From the NCBI GenBank assembly GCA_036266195.1, contig DATANP010000412.1, positions 1 to 7,462 on the forward strand: 7,462 nucleotides of DNA, given 5' to 3'. Position numbers and translations under genes: made by a program. Below the pieces are notes generated by a model. That model saw only the letters and a list, made by a program, of their open reading frames with translations, ran no database searches and was not told the DNA's origin. Below are positions 1 through 4,986 of this stretch, one piece after another. Numbering within the stretch: position 1 is the first letter of the stretch; the number at the start of each line of letters is the position of its first letter. The DNA is from DATMER01 sp036266195 (GTDB lineage Bacteria; Acidobacteriota; Thermoanaerobaculia; Multivoradales; UBA5704).

Positions 1-2
1 AG

Positions 3-449
3 GGAGCACCGGCGGGAGACGTGCTCCGGGCCAACGGACCCACCCTCGGAGTCCTGGCGGGTCTGTTGGTGCTCTTCCTCTGGCTACCCCGGGCCGGCGC
101 CGGCCGCCAGCTCACTACGAACAAGCTGCTCCAGGAGCCGCTGGAAGGGTACGTATCCGAGAAGGGGGTCTACCTCTCGACCCCTCGCTCGACGGTCGAC
201 CTCCCCTGGGACACCCTCTACAAGGCCACGGTCGCGGACAAGATCATCCTGCTGGGAGGATCGGAGTACCAGTACTACATGCTGCCCAGGGAGTTCTTCG
301 CCTCCGACGAAGATTGGAAGCAGGTCTGCGCCTGGGTCGAGGCCCATGCCCCGAAGCCCAAGGAGCGGAAGTTCCTCAAGGTGCTCTTCATCTGGATCGT
401 GATCTTCATCGTCGTCATCCTGCTCTGGAACTTCTTCCGGACGCAGTAG
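3..449 (+). CDS. YcxB-like membrane protein, probably 5'-truncated by the window edge
   Basis: The frame is open to the left edge, so the true start probably lies outside the window. A GTG at 21 could start a 142-residue protein, but its only purine run (14-18) sits just 2 bases upstream. Counting from that GTG, residues about 9-24 form a hydrophobic segment. Residues 36-108 resemble the YcxB C-terminal domain: a strand pair, then the short motif LPWDTLYKA at 61-69, a hydrophobic strand, and MLPREFFAS at 87-95, which matches the family's W-s-d and iPkraF pattern. A basic linker (KPKERK, about 112-117) precedes a second membrane segment at about 119-138. Known family members usually have paired membrane helices before this domain, which supports missing upstream sequence; the extra C-terminal helix is less typical. 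The biochemical role of the family is unknown to me. It ends 4 bp from a convergent gene. Confidence 0.7.
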   Translation, partial: GAPAGDVLRANGPTLGVLAGLLVLFLWLPRAGAGRQLTTNKLLQEPLEGYVSEKGVYLSTPRSTVDLPWDTLYKATVADKIILLGGSEYQYYMLPREFFASDEDWKQVCAWVEAHAPKPKERKFLKVLFIWIVIFIVVILLWNFFRTQ

Positions 450-453
450 GTCC

Positions 454-1593
454 TCATCCCTCCAGCGCCGCCAGCATCCGATCGATCTCCTCCTCGGTGT
501 TGTAGAAGTGCGGCGAAACCCGGAAGCGGCCGGCCCGGGCGGCGACTCCAATGCCCTGCTCGGCCAGGCGCCGGACCAGGTCGTCGGCGTTTTGGTGAGG
601 GTGGACCGCGGTGACGATGCCCGAGGTCTCGCCCGGCTCGCGGGAGGAGATCAGCCGGAAGCCGCGCTCAGCGAGGCCGGCGGCGGCGCGCTTGGTCAGG
701 GCCAGGACCCGGCGCTCGACCTCCGGCTTGCCGGCTTCCAGGAGGATCTCGAGGGAAGCTCCCAGGGCGGTGATGCCATAGGCGTTCAAGGTGCCGCTCT
801 CGAAGCGCTTGGCGCCCTCGTTGAAATCCACCCGGAACTCGGTCCAACTGAGCTGGTCGCGCATGGAGCGCCAGCCGGACCGGGTCGGACGGAGCCGCTC
901 CAGGATCCGGTCGGAGATGTAGAGCAGGCCGATCCCCTCCGGACCGAGGAGCCACTTGTGGGCCGAGGCCACGGCCACATCCACGAGGTCGCGCTCGACG
1001 TCCAGCTCCAGGGCGCCGAGCCCCTGGATGACATCCACCACCAGGAGGATGCCGCGCTCTCGGCAGACCTGGCCGATGCGGGCGAGGTTGCAGCGGTAGC
1101 CGCTGGCGTACTGGACCCAGGAGAGCGCCAGCATCCGGGTCCGGTCGTCGATGAGGCCGATCAGCTCATCGTCGTCCACCCGGCCGTCGCGCTCCGGGAC
1201 CTGCCGGTACTCGACCCCATAGTCGGAGAGGCGCATCCAGGGATAGACGTTCGAGGGAAAGTCGAGGTCGGCGCCGATGACGTTGTCGCCCGGCTGCCAG
1301 TCCACGAAGCCCTCCGCGATGGCGGAGAGGCCGGTGGAGGTGTTCTCGCAGAAGGAGACCTCCCGCGGATCCCGCGCGCCGAGAAGCTCGGCGGCCAGTC
1401 CGCGCACCCGCTCGGTCTCCTTGTTGCGCTCGGCCCAGTGCTGGTCCCCGGTCCGGGAGACGTCCTCGGCCATCGCGGTCATCCTCTCGACCGCCCGGCG
1501 CGGAAGCGGCGCCACGGCCGCATGATTCAGGTAAGCGAGCCGCTCCGTGACCGGGAGCTCCTCGCGAAAACGCTTCAAGGTGGTCTGGTCCAT
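454..1593 (-). CDS. Class V aminotransferase-fold PLP-dependent enzyme
   Basis: This is a 379-residue cytosolic PLP enzyme of the class V aminotransferase / cysteine desulfurase-like superfamily, of normal length. Visible landmarks are YLNHAA at 21-26 near the N-terminus, ENTSTG at 83-88 (phosphate-binding loop position), VVDVIQ at 185-190 with D187 (pairs with the pyridine nitrogen) and Q190, and SAHKWLLGP at 210-218 with K213 as the predicted Schiff-base lysine. FESGTLN at 264-270 and RVSPHFYNTEEEID at 358-371 complete the pattern and resemble isopenicillin N epimerase-like members more than IscS. I see no persulfide-forming cysteine loop like that of cysteine desulfurases, so transamination, epimerisation or lyase chemistry is possible and the substrate is unknown. 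The ATG at 1593 is chosen because AGGAGG lies 4 bases upstream and the fold's first motif follows directly. A longer frame to 1737 runs only through repeat DNA. Confidence 0.9.
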   Translation of the reverse strand: MDQTTLKRFREELPVTERLAYLNHAAVAPLPRRAVERMTAMAEDVSRTGDQHWAERNKETERVRGLAAELLGARDPREVSFCENTSTGLSAIAEGFVDWQPGDNVIGADLDFPSNVYPWMRLSDYGVEYRQVPERDGRVDDDELIGLIDDRTRMLALSWVQYASGYRCNLARIGQVCRERGILLVVDVIQGLGALELDVERDLVDVAVASAHKWLLGPEGIGLLYISDRILERLRPTRSGWRSMRDQLSWTEFRVDFNEGAKRFESGTLNAYGITALGASLEILLEAGKPEVERRVLALTKRAAAGLAERGFRLISSREPGETSGIVTAVHPHQNADDLVRRLAEQGIGVAARAGRFRVSPHFYNTEEEIDRMLAALEG

Positions 1594-1620
1594 GCGTCCT
1601 CCTACCTTATTTATATAGGA
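1594..1620 (-). promoter_or_regulatory. Leader of the aminotransferase gene: RBS and AT-rich possible -10 box
   Basis: Read on the minus strand, AGGAGG (1603 down to 1598) lies 4 bases before the ATG at 1593. Just upstream is a strikingly AT-rich island with TATAAA at 1615 down to 1610, in otherwise very GC-rich DNA. It resembles a sigma70-type -10 box. No -35 box is visible at the expected distance, where the sequence is C-rich. If TATAAA is used, transcription would begin close to the AGGAGG, giving an extremely short leader. The RBS is well supported; the promoter is inference. Confidence 0.5.
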
Positions 1621-1646
1621 GGGCCGAGGCGCTGGGGGCCTGCGGA

Positions 1647-1807
1647 CCTCACCCCTGTCCCCCTCTCCCATCTCCCGCCCGCCCGTCCCCGGGAGAGGAG
1701 GGACGCCTGCGAGCGATATCGAGGAATTGGCAACCACGCCTCAGAAAGGTTCCCCCTCTCCCGGCGGGGGGCGGAAGGGAGATGGGAGAGGGGGACAGGG
1801 GGTGAGG
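1647..1807. repeat. Palindromic MITE/REP-like element, copy 1
   Basis: This 161-bp non-coding element is bounded by terminal inverted repeats of about 30 bp: CCTCACCCCTGTCCCCCTCT at the left, and its complement at the right ending GACAGGGGGTGAGG. The arms differ by one C insertion. A second, nested inverted pair lies inside: CCCCGGGAGAGGAGGGACGC near 1687-1706 against TTCCCCCTCTCCCGG near 1750-1764. The centre (about 1707-1742) is not repeated in copy 2. Outer and inner arms can also pair with their neighbours as two separate hairpins, as in bacterial repetitive extragenic palindromes. There is no open frame of interest and no transposase. A second copy lies at 4821-4986. Confidence 0.85.
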
Positions 1808-1822
1808 TTTCACGGCTCCAAC

Positions 1823-2027
1823 GCGCCAGCACCGGGTAGAGCCCCGCCACGAGCCGTGGCGCCGCGCCAGCGCCGGGTAGCGCCTGCTGCCCCTTAAATA
1901 CGACCCTCTACCCGCTCGCGGGACCGCGCCAGCGTCGGGTAGCGCATGCTACCGCTTCAATACGGGGCTCTACCCGGCGTCGGCGCCGCGCCAGCGCTCG
2001 TGGCGAGGCTCTACCCGGCGCTGGCGC
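1823..2027. repeat. Array of direct and inverted GCGCCAGCGCCGGGTAG-type repeats
   Basis: The 17-base unit GCGCCAGCGCCGGGTAG occurs at 1864-1880, with one-base variants at 1823-1839 and 1926-1942 and a degenerate form from 1988. Its exact reverse complement is at 2011-2027, and shorter CTCTACCC inverted copies are at 1906, 1968 and 2009. Two roughly 62-bp direct units (1864-1925 and 1926-1987) differ at about a quarter of positions. The outer blocks, about 1823-1863 and 1988-2027, are inverted copies of about 41 bp with roughly 5 mismatches, so the whole array is close to a large palindrome. The right end covers the last codons and TAG of the flanking membrane-protein gene. The function is unknown; strong transcript folding, and possibly termination, is expected. 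Confidence 0.8.
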
Positions 2028-3066
2028 CTCCCTCCGGCTCCGCCCCGGGCTTCAGCTCGAGAGCGAGGAGCGCCGGCAGGCCCAGGCCCAGGATGCTCAG
2101 GTAGTGGAGGGCCCGGTAGAGGAGGGTGCCCGCCGCGGCGTCTACCCGGTCCATGCCCATGGCGGTGAAGGTGGCGACCATGGCGGCCTCGGTGGTTCCC
2201 AGGCCTCCCGGGGTGCCGGTCAGCATGCCGGCCGCGTTGCCCAGGGCTACCCCGGCCAGGATCACCAGGGGAGCCACTTCCATATCCAGGGACCGGAAGA
2301 CGCACCACTGGGCCAGGATGTTCGTCAAGAAGAAGCACGCTCCCAGGACGGCCGCCAGCCCGTGGAGCCGCTTCTCGCCGAGCAGCTTCACGAAGACTCC
2401 CACCGCCTCATGGCCGTGGGCATAGAGGCGCTGGGTGCGGCCTTCGGCCTTCGCGGCCCGCCGTGCCAGGAAGAGGACCAGCGGATTCTCCTCGAAGCTC
2501 CGGCTCCGGCGACTCCAGAGGGCGACGCCAAGAATCAAGGCAACCAGGACCACCGCCGCCAGCACCCCGAGCCAGGTCTGGCCAAAGCTCGGCGCCGCAA
2601 CGATCACCGCGATCCAGGTGCAGCCGCTCATCACCGCCTGGTGCGCCACCTGGTCGTAGAGCACGATGCCATACACCTGGCCGAACGGCCGGGCGAGGTT
2701 GCGGGCGAAGTAGCGCGCCCGCATCAGGCCGCCGATCAGGCGCGCCGAGGGCGTGATCAGGTTGAGCGCCGCGGAGGCCAGCAGCACCCAGAAGGCCAGC
2801 CCCCCCTTCGGCCGGCGCCCGATCGCCAGCCAGGAGGCCTCCCGGATGCGGGCCTCCCAGAGCACGTAGCGCCCGGTCATCAGGATCAGGCCCGGCACCA
2901 GGTAGTACCAGTTCGCCTCCTCCAGCCGCTCCTCCAGGACCGACCATTCGATCCCCCGGAGCAGCCGCCAGGTCAGCCACAGCGCCAGGACCGTGATGGC
3001 AGCCTTGAGCAGGCGGATGCCCCACGTCTTGAGGGAGGATGCGTCGGTGGGCTCGCCGGGGTTCAT
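2011..3066 (-). CDS. UPF0104 / LPG_synthase_TM-family polytopic membrane protein
   Basis: This 351-residue inner-membrane protein has about eight hydrophobic segments, roughly at 17-36, 53-70, 90-105, 149-160, 164-184, 235-256, 262-283 and 312-336. The diagnostic motif is TGTPGGLGTTEAAMV at 283-297, matching the PGG-x-G-x-x-E signature of the flippase-like domain found at the N-terminus of MprF lysylphosphatidylglycerol synthases. PSARLIGGLMRARYF at 106-120 matches a second conserved stretch. There is no soluble aminoacyl-transferase domain, so this is a stand-alone family member. Lipid or glycolipid translocation is the usual proposal for such proteins, but the substrate cannot be read here. 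No Shine-Dalgarno sequence is visible before the ATG at 3066, yet an in-frame stop at 3078 down to 3076 leaves no earlier start. The C-terminal residues GASAG and the TAG are encoded inside a repeat unit. Confidence 0.88.
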   Translation of the reverse strand: MNPGEPTDASSLKTWGIRLLKAAITVLALWLTWRLLRGIEWSVLEERLEEANWYYLVPGLILMTGRYVLWEARIREASWLAIGRRPKGGLAFWVLLASAALNLITPSARLIGGLMRARYFARNLARPFGQVYGIVLYDQVAHQAVMSGCTWIAVIVAAPSFGQTWLGVLAAVVLVALILGVALWSRRSRSFEENPLVLFLARRAAKAEGRTQRLYAHGHEAVGVFVKLLGEKRLHGLAAVLGACFFLTNILAQWCVFRSLDMEVAPLVILAGVALGNAAGMLTGTPGGLGTTEAAMVATFTAMGMDRVDAAAGTLLYRALHYLSILGLGLPALLALELKPGAEPEGGASAG

Positions 3067-3103
3067 GGAGGCCGCTTAGGATAGCGCACCGAGGAGGGAC
3101 GGC
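3067..3103. promoter_or_regulatory. 37-bp divergent control region
   Basis: Only 37 bp separate the start codons of the leftward membrane protein and the rightward decarboxylase. The region contains the decarboxylase ribosome-binding site GAGGAGGGA at 3091-3099, followed by CGGC and the ATG at 3104. TTAGGATAG at 3076-3084 is the only AT-leaning patch and could serve as a -10 box in either direction (TAGGAT or TATCCT), but no -35 box is recognisable. Any full promoters must extend into the coding sequences. The RBS is clear; the promoter assignment is weak. Confidence 0.4.
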
Positions 3104-4546
3104 ATGTTCGAAACACTGGAGCTGGAACCGGAGGAGCTGCGCAGGCTGGGGTACCGCATCGTGGACTTCCTGGTCGAGCGCTCCGTCCATCTGAAGGACC
3201 TCCCGGCTACGGGTTGGGGGAGCCGCGAGCAGCTCGAAGCCCTGTTCCGCGAGCCCGCGCCCGAACAGCCGCGCGACCCCGGCGAGGTCCTCGACCGGCT
3301 GGAGCGCGACCTCTTCCCCCACTTCATGCCCATCTGCCATCCGCGGTTCTTCGCGTTCGTGCCCGGCCCGAGCAACATGGTCGGCGCCCTGGCCGACGCG
3401 CTCGCTTCGGGCTTGAACCCGTTCCTCGGCACCTGGTTCGCGGGTGCCGGCCCGGCCGAGCTCGAGCTGGTGACGATCGACTGGCTGCGCGAGGCCTGCG
3501 GCTTCCCCCCGGAGGCCGGCGGCCTCTTCGTGTCCGGTGGGTCGATGGCGAACCTCACCGCCCTCTGCGCGGCCCGCCATGTGTGCCTGGAGTCGAGAGG
3601 GCTGGACCCGGGCCGCGCCGTCCTCTATCTCTCGGACCAGACCCACTCCTCCGTGGAGCGGGCGATCCTGGTGCTCGGCTTCCGGCCGGACCAGATCCGC
3701 AAGATCCCGGCGGACGATGACCTCCGTCTTCCGCTGGCCGATCTCATCCGGGAGATCGCCGCCGACCGCGAGGCCGGACGGACCCCGTTCTGTGTCGTGG
3801 CGAACGCCGGCACCACGAACACCGGCGCGGTCGATCCGCTCCAGGGTCTGGCCGACCTCTGTCTCCGGGAGGACCTCTGGCTGCATGCGGACGGGGCGTA
3901 CGGCGCGGCGGCGGCGCTCTGCGACCGGGGCCGGCGGGCGCTGGATGGACTGGAGCGGCTCGACTCCCTATCGCTCGACCCCCACAAGTGGCTGTTCCAG
4001 CCGATCGAGATCGGCTGCGTGCTGCTCCGCGACCGCCGCCAGCTCCACGACACGTTCACGATCCATCCCGAGTACCTGCGCGACGTCCACCGCTATCAGG
4101 AGGCGGTGAACTTCTGCGACTACGGCGTCCAGCTCACCCGCGGCTTCCGCGCGCTGAAGCTCTGGATGTCGATCCAGATCTTCGGCCTGGAGGCGTTCCG
4201 GAAGGCGGTGGACCGCGGATTCGATCTGGCCGAGCGGGCGGAAGCGGTCCTCCGGGAGTCCTCCTGCTGGGAGGTCATGACCCCGGCCCAGATGGGCATC
4301 GTGAGCTTCCGCTATGTCACGCCGGGGGCGCCGGGCTGGACGGACGAAAGGTTGGACGAAATCCAGGGCGCGATCGTAGACGGATTGCGCGCCGAAGGGT
4401 TCGCGATCGCCACCTCGACCCGCCTGCGCGGCCGGACCGCGCTGCGGCTCTGCACGATCAACCCGCGGACGACGGACGAGGACATTCGGGCCACAATCGA
4501 GCACATGGCACGGATCGGAGAGGGGTTGACGGCCGGAGCGAGCTGA
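3104..4546 (+). CDS. Group II PLP-dependent amino acid decarboxylase (aromatic-L-amino-acid decarboxylase type)
   Basis: This 480-residue cytosolic enzyme has the full length of the group II decarboxylase family (DOPA/tryptophan/tyrosine, glutamate and histidine decarboxylases). SGGSMANLTAL at 144-154 is the phosphate-binding region. H181 in DQTHSSVERA should stack on the cofactor ring, D262 in HADGAYG should contact the pyridine nitrogen, and K295 in DPHKWLFQP forms the Schiff base. VNFCDYGVQLTRGFRALKLW at 335-354 covers the stretch that follows the mobile catalytic loop. Y340 is a candidate for the catalytic tyrosine, which favours decarboxylation over the aldehyde-synthase activity of Phe variants, although the alignment there is uncertain. 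The likely product is an amine from an aromatic amino acid; substrate is inferred only. The start is fixed by AGGAGGG five bases upstream. The CDGSH gene follows after 49 bp on the same strand. Confidence 0.92.
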   Translation: MFETLELEPEELRRLGYRIVDFLVERSVHLKDLPATGWGSREQLEALFREPAPEQPRDPGEVLDRLERDLFPHFMPICHPRFFAFVPGPSNMVGALADALASGLNPFLGTWFAGAGPAELELVTIDWLREACGFPPEAGGLFVSGGSMANLTALCAARHVCLESRGLDPGRAVLYLSDQTHSSVERAILVLGFRPDQIRKIPADDDLRLPLADLIREIAADREAGRTPFCVVANAGTTNTGAVDPLQGLADLCLREDLWLHADGAYGAAAALCDRGRRALDGLERLDSLSLDPHKWLFQPIEIGCVLLRDRRQLHDTFTIHPEYLRDVHRYQEAVNFCDYGVQLTRGFRALKLWMSIQIFGLEAFRKAVDRGFDLAERAEAVLRESSCWEVMTPAQMGIVSFRYVTPGAPGWTDERLDEIQGAIVDGLRAEGFAIATSTRLRGRTALRLCTINPRTTDEDIRATIEHMARIGEGLTAGAS

Positions 4547-4577
4547 GAAACTCTTCTCCAGCCGGGCGGATCCGGCT
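4545..4577 (+). other. Two small hairpins after the decarboxylase stop
   Basis: GAGAA-ACTC-TTCTC (4545-4558) begins within the decarboxylase stop codon. It is followed by AGCCGG-GCGGAT-CCGGCT (4560-4577), a 6-bp stem with a 6-base loop. Neither is followed by a T run, so they do not look like a strong intrinsic terminator. They may simply stabilise or attenuate the transcript between the decarboxylase and CDGSH genes. Confidence 0.3.
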
Positions 4578-4595
4578 CATCCGGAGGAGAGACGC

Positions 4596-4817
4596 ATGAA
4601 GATCACGGTCAACAAGAATGGGCCCTTCCGCGTGGAAGGCGACGACATCCAGATCCTGGACCCCAACGGCAACGCCTACGGCCTGGGCGGGCGGACCGTG
4701 GTCTCGCTCTGCCGCTGCGGGATGTCGGCCAACAAGCCGTTCTGCGACGGCAACCACAAGCACCACGGGTTCCAGGACGATCCGCAGGCCCGCGACCTGC
4801 CGCCGAAGACGGTGTGA
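4596..4817 (+). CDS. CDGSH-type iron-sulfur protein
   Basis: This 73-residue soluble protein contains one CDGSH zinc-finger-like motif: C39-R-C41-x2-S44-x3-P-x-C50-D-G-x2-H54. In known CDGSH (mitoNEET-like) proteins the three cysteines and the histidine bind a redox-active [2Fe-2S] cluster, and all four ligands are present here. There is no membrane anchor, as is usual in bacterial versions, and the length is normal for a single-motif form. The start is supported by GGAGGAGA at 4583-4590, five bases before the ATG. Position 49 bp after the decarboxylase on the same strand suggests possible co-transcription, but no functional link is evident. Its stop lies 3 bp before palindromic element copy 2, which may shape its 3' end. 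Electron-transfer or Fe-S handling is a family-level inference; the partner is unknown. Confidence 0.93.
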   Translation: MKITVNKNGPFRVEGDDIQILDPNGNAYGLGGRTVVSLCRCGMSANKPFCDGNHKHHGFQDDPQARDLPPKTV

Positions 4818-4820
4818 GGA

Positions 4821-4986
4821 CCTCACCCCCTGTCCCCCTCTCCCATCTCCCACCCGCCCAAACCCCGGGAGAGGGGGGACGCATGCCAACCGTGTTGCCA
4901 GGACTCGGCAAGATGGCCCCAGAAAGGTTCCCCTTCTCCCGGCGGGGGCATGGGCGGGAGAGGGGAGAGGGGGACAGGGGGTGAGG
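4821..4986. repeat. Palindromic MITE/REP-like element, copy 2
   Basis: This 166-bp element belongs to the same family as 1647-1807. The left arm starts CCTCACCCCCTGTCCCCCTC and the right arm ends GAGGGGGACAGGGGGTGAGG, near-perfect inverted repeats of about 31 bp. In this copy complementarity extends 2 bp further on each side (GA at 4819-4820, TC at 4987-4988). Nested inner arms lie near 4864-4882 and 4921-4945, and the blocks GGGAGAGG-GGGACGC and AGAAAGGTTCCCC are shared with copy 1. The unshared core contains a small hairpin TTGCC/GGCAA (4895-4911). The element fills the gap between the CDGSH stop and the protease-gene start, overlapping the latter. No clear target-site duplication can be called. 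Confidence 0.85.
4966..4983 (+). promoter_or_regulatory. RBS and GTG start supplied by the end of repeat copy 2
   Basis: The purine run AGAGGGGGA at 4966-4974 lies 6 bases before GTG at 4981-4983, a workable Shine-Dalgarno spacing. Both are inside the terminal inverted repeat. No ATG, GTG or TTG in this frame is found in the roughly 100 bases upstream, and a signal peptide begins immediately at this GTG, so the start call is good. The same sequence can pair with the element's left arm, which could hide the start in a folded transcript; that part is inference. Confidence 0.65.

Noticed and set aside
1594..1737. 48-codon N-terminal extension of the aminotransferase
   Set aside because: It is encoded by the palindromic repeat and leader, adds low-complexity P/G/R sequence, lies before a strong AGGAGG, and is not part of the fold.
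508..1839. 443-codon plus-strand open frame
   Set aside because: It lies antisense to the aminotransferase, whose cofactor-binding motifs are intact, and continues through repeat DNA.
1647..2027. CRISPR array or integron attC sites
   Set aside because: The units are inverted and direct palindromes without uniform repeats separated by unique spacers. No cas or integrase gene is present, and no attC-type core-site pair is visible.
2104..3084. 326-codon plus-strand open frame
   Set aside because: It is antisense to the UPF0104-type membrane protein, is H/Q/G/R-rich, and lacks hydrophobic or catalytic features.
2408..3886. 492-codon minus-strand open frame
   Set aside because: It spans parts of two well-supported divergent genes and the gap between them and has no domain signal.
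3104..4817. Decarboxylase plus CDGSH protein as a dedicated two-gene system
   Set aside because: They share a strand and a 49-bp gap, but no known pathway couples them and hairpins lie between them. Co-transcription is possible; functional coupling is unsupported.
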